Below are positions 16,526 to 25,078 of a DNA stretch of 35,058 nt, in pieces. Location: NCBI GenBank assembly GCA_021373175.1, contig JAJFTE010000021.1:1-35058 (forward strand). The letters run 5' to 3'. The first letter of the stretch is position 1, and the number at the start of each line of letters is the position of its first letter. A program made the translations under genes and the position numbers. Below the pieces are notes generated by a model. That model was not told where the DNA came from. It did not search any database and was given only the letters and a program-made list of their open reading frames with translations. The DNA comes from Actinomycetes bacterium. Its GTDB lineage: Bacteria > Actinomycetota > Coriobacteriia > Anaerosomatales > Anaerosomataceae.

Positions 16526-18802
16526 CTATCTGATCAGCCGCTCAACGGTGTCTATCAGCGTGTCCTGGTTGAACACGGACTTAGTGATGTACGCATCCGC
16601 CCCCGCCTGGATGCCCTCAGCCTTCTCCTCTTCACGCTCGAGTGAGGTGACGATGACGACAGGGATCGTCTTGAGCAGCCCATCGGCACGGATCGCGCGC
16701 GTGAGGTCGAAACCGCTCATGTTCGGCATCTGCACGTCGGTCACCACGGCGTGGACCTTCAGCCCTTCCTGAAGCTTCGCCAGGCCGAGCGCGCCATCGG
16801 TAGCGGTCTCCACGTCGTAGCCTGCGGCTTCGAAGATCGACCGCTCCAGTTCCCGGGTGGTGAACGAGTCTTCGCAGATGAGGATGCGCTTCGGGCCCGT
16901 TTCGGCGGCGGCCGCCGCATCGGGCCGGACGCGCATACCCGTGATCTGACGAGCGTGATACATGAGATCGGGCACGTTGAGGATGGGGACGACCTCGCCA
17001 GCGCCGAGGATCGTCACGCCGGCGACGTTATCGACGCGCACCAGATGCGTGCCGAGCGTCTTGATGACGATCTGCTGCTCGCCAACGAACGCGTTCACGA
17101 GAAACCCAATCCGGTGTCCCGAGAAGCCGACGGTGACCACCGGAAGCTTGCGCCCGATGTTCTCGGCGGCTTCGAGTCCCAGCACGTCACGCAGATGAAC
17201 GATCGGAATGGTCCGACGCTGCCGCCTGATCACCTCTCGGCCCTCGACCTTGATGATCTCCGAGGGGTCGACGCGCAGCGTCTCTTCGATCGATGCTGTC
17301 GGGATGGCGAACGTCTGTCCACTCACGCTCACGAGCAGCGCGCGGATGATGGCGAGTGTGAGCGGGATCGTCAGCCTGAACGTCGTTCCCTGTCCCGGCA
17401 CCGAGGTGACATCGAGCGATCCTTTGAGCTTCTCGACGATGAACTCGCGAACCACGTCCATGCCAACACCGCGCCCGGAGATCTCGGTGATGATCGCGCT
17501 CGTCGAGAACCCCGCCTCGAAGATGAGGTACGTGGCTTCGCGATCGGACATCGCCTTCGCCTCGGTTTGCGAGACGTATCCCTTACGTACCGCAGCCGCG
17601 CGCACCTTCTCGGGGTCGATGCCCGCGCCATCGTCGGAGATCTCGATGACGATGTGATCGCCTTCTTGCCGGGCGGCAAGAAGGATCTTGCCCTTAGCCG
17701 GCTTGCCGGCGGCCAAGCGGTCGGGAAGGCTCTCAATGCCGTGATCAACGGCGTTGCGCATGATGTGGATGAGCGGGTCGTTGATCTCCTCGAGCACCTT
17801 CTTGTCGAGTTCGGTGTCACCGCCCTCGATTTGGAGCTCAACCTCCTTATTGAACTGGTGGGCCAGTTCGCGAACCGAGCGAGGAAAGCTGTTGAAGACG
17901 GTCGATACCGGCAGCATCCGGAGCGCCATGCTGTGCTCCTGCAGGTCCGCAACGACGGTGGAGGCGCGAGACGCATCCTCTGCATACGTCTTGACGATGC
18001 CCGACAGGCGCTTACGTTGATCGTTGAGCAGTTCATCGAGCAGGTTGAGATCCTCGTTGAACGCGAGACCCTCTCGGCTCTGAAGGTTGACTGCGGTCGT
18101 ACGCACGCGGCTCCACAACTGCTGGGTCTCGTTCATGCGCGCCTGCAGACTCCGCATGTCCCGAGCGTGTTGGTCGTCCTTGATCCGGGCGATCACGACC
18201 TCGCTTACGAGGTTCAGCAGCCGGTCGACCTGCTCGGTACGAATACGCACGGTTTGCTGGACGCGCGTCTGCAGCGTTTGCTCTTCATGCACCGCCTTCT
18301 TGGGCGACGGCTTCTTCGCGCTGGCGCCCGGCCGTTCGCGGTTGCGAGTGTCATCCTTTTCCGCGATCGGGGCTCGCTCCGGACCGCCGGGTGCCGATGC
18401 CGTCTCGCCAGACGCTGCGCCGGCGGCCTCGCCAAGCCGGCCGAGCAGCCCGGGGATGTCGACTTCGCCGCTCACGTCTTTGCCGGCACTCTCCGAAAGG
18501 AAGACGATGCTGTCAAGCGCCTCGAAGAACACCTCCGACATGTCGGGGACATAGCGAATCTCGCCGTCGCGCACCTTCACCATGATGTCTTCGAGCCGGT
18601 GCGCGATGTCGGAGATCTCGATGAGACCGACCATCCTCGAGGAGCCTTTGAGGGTGTGCGCGTCCCGGAGCATCTGGTCGATGAGCTCCCGGTTCTGCGG
18701 GTCGGCTTCGAGCGTGATGACGCCCTCGTTCAGGCGCTGGAGATACTCCGTCGCCTCCTCCTGAAACTTGCCTATGAACGCCGAGCGGTCGAACTCGACC
18801 AT
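16526..18802 (-). CDS. cheA: CheA histidine kinase with C-terminal receiver (CheA-REC hybrid)
   Basis: A 758-residue signalling kinase. Domains in order: Hpt (about 5-105, phospho-His49 in AHTLKGSS); a charged linker with no obvious CheY-binding P2 domain; dimerisation (about 185-300); HATPase with the N box LIHIMRNAVDHG (344-355), DDGAGIDP (390) and GRGVGMD (443); CheW-like (about 475-615); and a receiver domain (about 638-758) with Asp689 in TDVQMP and Lys about 741. The fused receiver and missing P2 are typical of type IV pilus and other alternative chemosensory kinases rather than flagellar CheA. It starts at ATG 18802 behind AAAGGA, 30 bases after the receptor gene. Confidence 0.95.
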   Translation of the reverse strand: MVEFDRSAFIGKFQEEATEYLQRLNEGVITLEADPQNRELIDQMLRDAHTLKGSSRMVGLIEISDIAHRLEDIMVKVRDGEIRYVPDMSEVFFEALDSIVFLSESAGKDVSGEVDIPGLLGRLGEAAGAASGETASAPGGPERAPIAEKDDTRNRERPGASAKKPSPKKAVHEEQTLQTRVQQTVRIRTEQVDRLLNLVSEVVIARIKDDQHARDMRSLQARMNETQQLWSRVRTTAVNLQSREGLAFNEDLNLLDELLNDQRKRLSGIVKTYAEDASRASTVVADLQEHSMALRMLPVSTVFNSFPRSVRELAHQFNKEVELQIEGGDTELDKKVLEEINDPLIHIMRNAVDHGIESLPDRLAAGKPAKGKILLAARQEGDHIVIEISDDGAGIDPEKVRAAAVRKGYVSQTEAKAMSDREATYLIFEAGFSTSAIITEISGRGVGMDVVREFIVEKLKGSLDVTSVPGQGTTFRLTIPLTLAIIRALLVSVSGQTFAIPTASIEETLRVDPSEIIKVEGREVIRRQRRTIPIVHLRDVLGLEAAENIGRKLPVVTVGFSGHRIGFLVNAFVGEQQIVIKTLGTHLVRVDNVAGVTILGAGEVVPILNVPDLMYHARQITGMRVRPDAAAAAETGPKRILICEDSFTTRELERSIFEAAGYDVETATDGALGLAKLQEGLKVHAVVTDVQMPNMSGFDLTRAIRADGLLKTIPVVIVTSLEREEEKAEGIQAGADAYITKSVFNQDTLIDTVERLIR

Positions 18803-18832
18803 TTCGGTCCTTTCGCGAGCATGGGTGGCAGG

Positions 18833-20059
18833 CTAGCCGACGATGCGGAACGCCGCGCCCACATTGCTCGATTCGCGGGCGATCGCGGCGAGCTGCTCTG
18901 CCGCCGACGCCACCTGCTTGCTGCCCGCCGCGGTCTGCTGCGCGACGGACGCGACCTCTCGCATCGCTTTGACCACCTGATCGGTGGCGCTCTTCTGCTG
19001 CTGGGTCGCCGCGGATATCTCTTTGGCGGCCGAGGTCGTCTCCTCTATCGTGTCGAGGATGTGCTCAAGGCTCTCCCCGGTCACGTTTGCAAGTTCGACG
19101 CCACCCAGGACCTGCTTGAGCTCCTGTTCCGTAGAGATGACGAGGTCGTTCGCCGCGGTCTGGATCTCGGTCATGATCGTCTCGATCTCACCCGTGGAGT
19201 CCACCACGGATTCCGCGAGCTTCCTGATCTCGACGGCGACGACCGAAAAGCCCTTGCCGGCGTCACCGGCCCGCGCGGCTTCGATAGCGGCGTTGAGCGC
19301 AAGGATCTTCGTCTGATTGGCGATGTTGTTGATGATGGCGAGAACCTGGGCGATCTGCTGGCTGCGCTCGCCAAGCTGCAGGATCTTGTTCGCCGACGCC
19401 TGCGCCCGCGCCTTGATCTGCTCCATCGCGTCAAGCGTGTTCGCGACCGCCTGCTGGCCGCTCTCGGCATTGCCAAGCGACGCCTCGGCCAGGTGCACGA
19501 CCTGGTTCGCGTTCTCCGCGATCTGGCGGTAGGTGGAGGCGAGCTCCTCCATGGTGGCGGTGGTCTCGCTGATCGACGCTGCCTGCTCGGCGGCACCGGA
19601 CGCCTGCTGCTCGGTGGCCGAGAGGATCTCGGAGGACGCTCCGGCAAGCCGATTCGACGATTCCTGCGTTTGCGTGATGAGGTACACGATCAGGTCGAGC
19701 ATCTGGTTGTACGAACGGGCAAGCACACCGAACTCATCCTCGGACTTGACGTCCACCTTGTGACCGATCTCGCCTTCGCACGCCGCCTGCACGCTCGTGA
19801 CGACGTGGCCGAGCGGAGCGGTGAAGCGCTTTCCAACCAGGAGGTACACGTAGAGAAAGACCGCACCGGTGGCAAGGAACACGCCGAGTACCACGGCCAG
19901 GTCGGTGAGAAGCTCGGGGGAATTGGCCAGCTCGTCGCCGAACATCAGCCAGGCGACCCCGAGCTGCACCAGGTTCAGTGCCACGACCAGCCCGAGGTTC
20001 ACGAGCGAGTACTTCCAGAGGAACGAGCCGCGGATCGTCTTGATCAGTCCCTTGAGCAT
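18833..20059 (-). CDS. Methyl-accepting chemotaxis protein with almost no external sensor
   Basis: I start this 408-residue receptor at ATG 20059 ([11 protein letters not shown]) because AGGGG lies upstream; an in-frame extension to 20119 overlaps the end of cheW. Two membrane segments (about 15-40 and 52-75) flank an outside loop of only about 15 residues. A HAMP domain (about 76-125) follows, then methylation helices rich in Glu/Gln/Ala and the conserved hairpin tip: [18 protein letters not shown], then [13 protein letters not shown]. The lack of a ligand domain suggests it senses membrane state, an internal signal or a partner protein. There is no C-terminal CheR-tethering pentapeptide. 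It lies between cheW and cheA. Confidence 0.95.
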   Translation of the reverse strand: MLKGLIKTIRGSFLWKYSLVNLGLVVALNLVQLGVAWLMFGDELANSPELLTDLAVVLGVFLATGAVFLYVYLLVGKRFTAPLGHVVTSVQAACEGEIGHKVDVKSEDEFGVLARSYNQMLDLIVYLITQTQESSNRLAGASSEILSATEQQASGAAEQAASISETTATMEELASTYRQIAENANQVVHLAEASLGNAESGQQAVANTLDAMEQIKARAQASANKILQLGERSQQIAQVLAIINNIANQTKILALNAAIEAARAGDAGKGFSVVAVEIRKLAESVVDSTGEIETIMTEIQTAANDLVISTEQELKQVLGGVELANVTGESLEHILDTIEETTSAAKEISAATQQQKSATDQVVKAMREVASVAQQTAAGSKQVASAAEQLAAIARESSNVGAAFRIVG

Positions 20060-20081
20060 GCGATAATCCCCTCTCGCGCCA

Positions 20082-20636
20082 TCAGGCGTTGTCACCGATC
20101 GGTTCAAGCACTCGGTCAAGATTCACGATGCCGATCAGCCGACCATCCCTGTACACCGAGCCGCTGATGAATTCGACTTGGCTTCTATCGAGGGTGACAA
20201 GCGGTGGCTCGAGTGCCTCGCGAGGTACGTCGAGGATGTCGCCGATCTCATCGACGACGATCGCGCTCACACAGCGATCAGTCTGCGCGATGATCGCCGA
20301 GGGCAGTTCTCGCCCGGCCCAAGTGCCATCGGACGCGATCCGCATCAAAGCTGCGATATCGGTGACCGAGACGATCTCACCTCGCACGTTCGTGACGCCC
20401 TGGATGAAGTCTGGAACGCGGGGAATCGGCGTGAGAACGAAGTCGTTAACGATCTCTCGAACGCCCGAGATGGGTACGGCATACCACTCCTCGCCCAGCC
20501 GGAACAGCAGCAGTTCGAGCAGCTCGGCGGCAGTGTCGACCGCTTCCACCTGGGCGAGCGACTCCGCCCGCCTGCGCAAGATCTCGAGCGACTGCTGCGC
20601 CTTGGACTCATCGATGGCCGGCGCGTCGCCGTTCAC
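20082..20636 (-). CDS. cheW: CheW coupling protein (copy 1)
   Basis: A scaffold protein linking receptor and CheA. The GTG start at 20636 overlaps the stop of the preceding cheW (GTGA), so the two are translationally coupled. The 184-residue protein has a helical N-terminal extension of about 40 residues, then the CheW beta-barrel with [41 protein letters not shown] and a final [13 protein letters not shown]. The NVRG motif that contacts receptor and kinase is intact. The two neighbouring CheW proteins are clearly divergent from each other, which suggests different partners. Confidence 0.93.
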   Translation of the reverse strand: MNGDAPAIDESKAQQSLEILRRRAESLAQVEAVDTAAELLELLLFRLGEEWYAVPISGVREIVNDFVLTPIPRVPDFIQGVTNVRGEIVSVTDIAALMRIASDGTWAGRELPSAIIAQTDRCVSAIVVDEIGDILDVPREALEPPLVTLDRSQVEFISGSVYRDGRLIGIVNLDRVLEPIGDNA

Positions 20637-21199
20637 CGTGCTCCCTCCTCAACGAACAAGTCGACGCTCGCCAGCGCTGCGTCCGGCACAAGCCGGTCGG
20701 GATCGAGCACCACGACGAGTCCGGCATCGACCTTACAGATGCCGAGCATCCGCTCCGCGAGCGCGTACAGGTTCGAAGGCGGTTGCATGCAACCCTCTGG
20801 CAGGTCAATCACGTCTTCGACGGCATCGACCAGGAGCGCTACGAGCCGATGGTGCGTATGAAGGAAGATCATCGGCGTGTCGAGTGTATAGTCGCGTACC
20901 GGCATGCCGACAAGCGCGCGCACGTCAATGGCCGGAACAACGCCACCGCGCAAATCAATCATCCCCACAAGCGCCGCCGAGCCACCCGGCACGGGAGTGA
21001 ACTCGACGATCTGCTGGATCTCCTGAACGCTGGCGATAGGAAGCGCATACCGTTGTTCGTCGAGCCGGAACACGACGGCCTGGGCAACCTTCGTTTCTGC
21101 CTCCGCTTCGCCGGTAGCCACCCCATCGCGCTCGTCGTCGCGCACCTGGGCTGCGACGGGTGCCGTCTCATCTGTCTTCTTCTTGCGAGGCACATTCAC
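20633..21199 (-). CDS. cheW: CheW-like coupling protein (copy 2)
   Basis: The second CheW in the operon, 188 residues, starts 10 bases after the stop of the degenerate ATPase gene. A charged, probably disordered N-terminal tail of about 38 residues leads into the barrel: AVVFRLDEQRYALPIASVQEI, FTPVPGGSAALVGMIDLRGGV and DVIDLPEGCM. The receptor-contact motif is IDLRGG where copy 1 has TNVRGE. Its position next to the GspE-like gene raises the possibility that it couples the kinase to that protein rather than to the receptor; this is inference from order alone. Confidence 0.92.
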   Translation of the reverse strand: MNVPRKKKTDETAPVAAQVRDDERDGVATGEAEAETKVAQAVVFRLDEQRYALPIASVQEIQQIVEFTPVPGGSAALVGMIDLRGGVVPAIDVRALVGMPVRDYTLDTPMIFLHTHHRLVALLVDAVEDVIDLPEGCMQPPSNLYALAERMLGICKVDAGLVVVLDPDRLVPDAALASVDLFVEEGAR

Positions 21200-21209
21200 C
21201 TTCCGCTGG

Positions 21210-23099
21210 TCAGGAGAACCTCAGGACTCTATCGAGCTCATCTGCGCTCACAGCGCCGGAGCGCATGCGAGCCAGGCCTGACGCCGCCAGGGGCCGCATC
21301 CCCGCGGCATCGGCAGCAGCCGCGATCTCGGACGCCGACGCGCCGGTGGCGACTTTCGCGCGAACCGGCTCGGTGAACGGCAGCACCTCAAAGATGCCGA
21401 CCGCACCACGAAACCCGGTCTTCCCGCAATTCGGACAGCCGGTCCCGGTTCTGTTCACGTCATCTGCCGTGACCCCGGGTATACGCACCATCGCGCCGCT
21501 CGGCGTCTCAACGGTGCAGTTCGGGCAATTCATGCGAACGAGCCGCTGTCCGACCCCGACGGTCAGCGCCGATGCCAGGCTGTGCGGCTCCACGCCAAGG
21601 TCAAGCATCCGCCGCACGCCGGAAGCGATATCCGCCGCGGGGAACGTCGCGATGACGAGCTTGCCCAGACCGGCCGCCTCAACCGCCAGATGAACGTCCT
21701 CGACGGTACGAAGGCCATCGATGGCCACCACATCAGTGTCCTGCTTCAGGCCGGCAGCCAGATAATTCGCTGCGGGAACCGGCGAGGCGGTGTTGATCAT
21801 GACCTGCGCCACGGCTGGAATCTCGTACTCCACGGAGTGCTCCACCGAGTAGACCGTCTTCCCCGTCGAAGCCGCGTGGGCGAGCAGCGCATAGTAGGTG
21901 GTACTGGCGCCGGCGGCCACCGGCGCACAAACGAGCAGAATGCCGCGACCGCGCTCGACCATGGCGTGCAGCGCACGGACCTCGGCCTCAGACATGCCAA
22001 GTTCCGCAAGCCCGCTCGGCTCCGGATTGTGCGACGCAAGCGACACCACAAGACGCTGACCGGCGATCGTCGGCACTGCCGAAACGGTCACCACCAGGTC
22101 CTTGTCGCCGACTCTCGCGCGTACGCGCGAGAGCGCGGGGCGAGAAGCCTGCACGCCGGACATCTTCGCGAAGCTCTTCAGCCCATCGACCAGCGCACCC
22201 TGCAGCGAAAGCGGCGCGCTCGCGACCTTCTCGAGCCCGCCTTTCACCCTGTATACCAGGAAGAAGTCGTCCTTGTACGGAAGCAGGTGGATCATGCTCG
22301 CTTCGCGTGCGACCGCATCCTCGAGGATCTCGGTCACGAGCACCGCGATTCTGCGGCTGTCGGCGACCGCAAGAACGTCCAGGTCGATCGCGGCGCGGCC
22401 GAGTCCCGGAGCCGCCATCCCCGCCATCTGCTCGATGGTCTCGGCTGGCAGCGGCACGGGCGTCGGAATCGACTCGAACTCCGCGACCGGCGCCACGGGG
22501 ACGGCCATCGTCGGCTCGAAGGGCGCGGCCTGCTCCTCGAAGAAGTCGGACGCGGCGAATCCGGGCTCGCCCGCATCCACTTCGGCTACCGGCGGAGGGG
22601 GCGGCATCTCATCGCCACGGGCGACGAGTGGCGGCGCCGCGGGCGCGGATTCTGCCGCATCGCCGTAATAGGTCGTGATCGCGCTTTCGACCGCAGCGGC
22701 GTCCGCCAGCACGGGCTCAAGTTCCATGTCCAGATCAGCAGCAAGTGCGTCAAGCATGAAGACGTCCATAGCGTCGCCGATAGCGACGGTGAGCATGCCC
22801 TCGATGTCGAAGAGCGGCAGCATGCGACGCGAACGAGCGACGCTTGCAGGCACCAGCGCGAGCGCGGCATCCTCCGGCGCGTAGCTCGACAGATCCACGC
22901 TCGGCACGCCCATCTCGTGCTCGAGGACCGACGCGACATCCGCCGCCGAGACGAGTCCTCGCTCGGCCAGCACGGTGCCCGGACCGACCCCACGCGTGGC
23001 CGCCTGCTCGGTCACACTGGCCAGCTGCTCGACGGTGAGCAGCCCTGCTCCCACAAGGCTGTCGAGCACACGGCTCGAAAGAGTGTTCGTGTCGCTCAT
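21210..23099 (-). CDS. Degenerate GspE/PilB-like protein with MshEN-type N-domain (predicted pseudo-ATPase)
   Basis: This 629-residue protein has the architecture of a type II secretion/type IV pilus extension ATPase. An N-terminal MshEN-like domain (about 8-146; LPLFDIEGMLTVAIGDAMDV at 94-113) is of the kind that binds c-di-GMP in MshE. A Pro-rich linker (150-220) follows, then the N2 and core domains and a zinc ribbon with CPNC at 525-528 and 555-558. The catalytic motifs are altered: the Walker A equivalent reads PVAAGASTT (393-401, Lys replaced by Ala398); the Asp box is VEHSVE (419-424); the Walker B equivalent is VVAIDGLRT (457-465, catalytic Glu replaced by Gly462); and the His box is ATFPAAD. 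ATP hydrolysis is unlikely. It sits six bases after the response-regulator gene, in a chemosensory operon. Confidence 0.88.
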   Translation of the reverse strand: MSDTNTLSSRVLDSLVGAGLLTVEQLASVTEQAATRGVGPGTVLAERGLVSAADVASVLEHEMGVPSVDLSSYAPEDAALALVPASVARSRRMLPLFDIEGMLTVAIGDAMDVFMLDALAADLDMELEPVLADAAAVESAITTYYGDAAESAPAAPPLVARGDEMPPPPPVAEVDAGEPGFAASDFFEEQAAPFEPTMAVPVAPVAEFESIPTPVPLPAETIEQMAGMAAPGLGRAAIDLDVLAVADSRRIAVLVTEILEDAVAREASMIHLLPYKDDFFLVYRVKGGLEKVASAPLSLQGALVDGLKSFAKMSGVQASRPALSRVRARVGDKDLVVTVSAVPTIAGQRLVVSLASHNPEPSGLAELGMSEAEVRALHAMVERGRGILLVCAPVAAGASTTYYALLAHAASTGKTVYSVEHSVEYEIPAVAQVMINTASPVPAANYLAAGLKQDTDVVAIDGLRTVEDVHLAVEAAGLGKLVIATFPAADIASGVRRMLDLGVEPHSLASALTVGVGQRLVRMNCPNCTVETPSGAMVRIPGVTADDVNRTGTGCPNCGKTGFRGAVGIFEVLPFTEPVRAKVATGASASEIAAAADAAGMRPLAASGLARMRSGAVSADELDRVLRFS

Positions 23100-23105
23100 G
23101 CCAGC

Positions 23106-23483
23106 CTAGCCCTGCACCTTGGCGAGCTCCTCGGCGACCGCCGAGAGCAGCGTATCGGGTTCGACAGGCTTGGTGAGATACTGGTTGGCGCCGGTCCGGA
23201 TCCCGGTTGCCATCGACTGTTCCTCGGTCTTGGCCGTGAGCATGATGATGGGGATGCTCTTGTAGTTCTGGTCGAACTTGAGCAGACGACAGACGCGGTA
23301 GCCGTCAAGTTTGGGCAGCATGACATCAAGCAGGATCAAGTCAGGCTTCTCGTTGCGAGCGGTCTCAAGCGCCTGCGCGCCATCCGCCGCGGTGATAACG
23401 TCGTATCCGCCGGCCTCAAGGATCGCTTTGATCATCTCAAGGATCGTCGGACTGTCATCAACCGCGAGTATACGTGCGGCCAT
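23106..23483 (-). CDS. Single-domain response regulator (CheY/PilH-like)
   Basis: A stand-alone receiver of 125 residues, read from ATG 23483 (MAARILAVDD); the frame is open a little further 5', but GGAG-rich sequence precedes this ATG. It has the acidic pocket DD9-10, phospho-acceptor Asp53 in LLLDVMLPK, Thr in MLTAKT and Lys in YLTKPVEP. The tail after the receiver is short and there is no output domain, so it should act by binding a target. DVMLPKLDGY and the downstream sequence resemble PilH/PilG-type regulators of twitching systems. CheA-REC is its probable phosphodonor, and the adjacent GspE-like protein is a plausible target. Confidence 0.93.
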   Translation of the reverse strand: MAARILAVDDSPTILEMIKAILEAGGYDVITAADGAQALETARNEKPDLILLDVMLPKLDGYRVCRLLKFDQNYKSIPIIMLTAKTEEQSMATGIRTGANQYLTKPVEPDTLLSAVAEELAKVQG

Positions 23484-23558
23484 TCTCCGCTCCCTCCTCG
23501 GCATCGCTCTGTGGTGATGTATCGCCCCGTGCGACCCGGAGCTTTAGGGTCGGCTCCC

Positions 23559-25067
23559 TCACGCGGCACCCATCGCCTTCCGACACTCTAACAGACTGCG
23601 CTCACACGTCTTGGCGAGCAGATCTGCTTTGAAACCGCCAAGGAACTCGGTCCAGGAACCCTCGGGACTCTTATAGAGCGCTCGCAGTGCGTTCTCGTAC
23701 TCGCGGGCGGCGGCTTCCCACTTGCGTTGGGACTTGTAGATGTTGGCGAGGTTCAGATGCGCAAGCGCGAAATCCGCGTCGATGTAGATGGTCTTCTTGA
23801 GCTCGCTGATCGCGCGAACCGGATCTCCCTGTCGCTGGTAGATGATGCCGAGGATGTAACGCGCCACGGGCAAGAGCGGATTGATGGCAAGCGCCCGGTG
23901 ACACGCTTCAAGTGCCTGGACGTAGTCGCCGGAGTCAGCATGGACATACGCCGAGAGAAGATGCGCCTCAGCGTTGCCCGGATCAGCCGCGAGGATGCGT
24001 TCGACCAGTTCGAGCACCCGCTCGGGATGCCCCTGCTCGAGACACTGCCGCGCCTGCACGATGAGCGTGTCTTGGTCTTCGGCCTCGGCGGGTTTCAGCG
24101 TCTCGGTGCGCGCCGCGGCGTGAGCACGCGCGGGACGCGTCGATCCCCTCTTGGCACTGGGAAGGATCGGCGCGACAGCAGGGATCTGCGGCTTCGGTCG
24201 AGCAACCGCGAACATGCGCTTCGTGCGCGGCTTGCGATACAGAAACACACCGCCCGTCTCAACCACCTCGAACACGTCGCTGATTGACGATAGGGTCTCT
24301 GAGTGTCCGATGAACAGGTAGCCGCCCTCGTTCAGGCTGTTGTAGAAGTTGGCGACCACACGCTTGGTGGACTCGAGCTTGAAGTAGATCGTGACATTGC
24401 GGCAGAAGATGATGTCCCAGTTCCCCATGAGCGACAGCGGATACGGTTCTTTGATGAGGTTGTGATAGCCAAAGTCGACGATTCCGCGCACGTGTGGCGC
24501 CACTGAGTAGGCGTCACCGCTGGGTTCGAAGTGCCTCGCAAGGACTTCTTTGGGCACGTTGAGCATCGCGCGCTTGCCGTAGACGCCCTTCTTCGCCATC
24601 GAGAGCGCCTTGGTCGAGACATCGGTGCCGAGAATCTGCGGCTTCCAGCCGAGGCCTTGGATGCCGGCGTCGACGCACGACATCCCAAGCGAGTACGGCT
24701 CCTCACCAGTGGAACAGCCCGCCGACCAGATCCTGATGGTCCGGTTGGACTGGGGCTTGGCGGCCATGATCTCAGGTAAGACCTTGCTCCCGAGCGCATC
24801 GAACTGCTGCGGGAACCGGAAGAAGCTCGTCTCGTTGATGGTGATCAGGTTGATGAGCTCGTTGAACTCGCGCTCGTCTTGGACGAGCAGGCGGTAGTAG
24901 TCGTCGAAGGAGGGGTACCCGAGCCGCGTCGCGCGTGTCACAAGCGAGATGCGCAGCGAGTCGAGCTTGCCCTCCTCGAAGAAGATGCCCGAGAAGGAAT
25001 GGATGAAGTCCCGGAAGCGGGCGAACTCCTCGAGCGTCAGATCCTTTGCCAGGCCCTCACCGTTCAC
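23559..25067 (-). CDS. cheR: CheR receptor methyltransferase with C-terminal TPR repeats
   Basis: CheR methylates receptor glutamates with AdoMet. The GTG start at 25067 follows TGAGGA, 11 bases after the DUF4388 stop. In the 502-residue protein, the N-terminal helical domain (about 8-80) precedes INETSFFR (77-84), the AdoMet motif SAGCSTGEEPYSL (115-127), an LGTDVS segment and the FCRNVTIYF motif, all typical of CheR. After a basic linker (about 285-320) comes a helical TPR region (about 325-480) with repeated AxxxLxxAxxxxP patterns, including LACEHRAL-like and FALAHLNLAN units. TPR-CheR fusions occur in non-flagellar systems, where the repeats bring the enzyme to partners; the receptor here lacks the tethering pentapeptide. 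Confidence 0.94.
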   Translation of the reverse strand: MNGEGLAKDLTLEEFARFRDFIHSFSGIFFEEGKLDSLRISLVTRATRLGYPSFDDYYRLLVQDEREFNELINLITINETSFFRFPQQFDALGSKVLPEIMAAKPQSNRTIRIWSAGCSTGEEPYSLGMSCVDAGIQGLGWKPQILGTDVSTKALSMAKKGVYGKRAMLNVPKEVLARHFEPSGDAYSVAPHVRGIVDFGYHNLIKEPYPLSLMGNWDIIFCRNVTIYFKLESTKRVVANFYNSLNEGGYLFIGHSETLSSISDVFEVVETGGVFLYRKPRTKRMFAVARPKPQIPAVAPILPSAKRGSTRPARAHAAARTETLKPAEAEDQDTLIVQARQCLEQGHPERVLELVERILAADPGNAEAHLLSAYVHADSGDYVQALEACHRALAINPLLPVARYILGIIYQRQGDPVRAISELKKTIYIDADFALAHLNLANIYKSQRKWEAAAREYENALRALYKSPEGSWTEFLGGFKADLLAKTCERSLLECRKAMGAA

Positions 25068-25078
25068 CGGTCACGTCC

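Noticed and set aside
16751-20167. Very long plus-strand open frame (over 1,100 codons) opposite cheA, mcp and part of cheW
   Set aside because: It is antisense to genes with complete, well-recognised domains. The translation is rich in Arg, His, Asp and Leu with no family motif, as expected for a shadow in high-GC DNA.
21582-23591. Long plus-strand open frame opposite the GspE-like gene, the response regulator and the end of cheR
   Set aside because: Antisense shadow. The minus-strand genes have intact domains and spaced ribosome binding sites.
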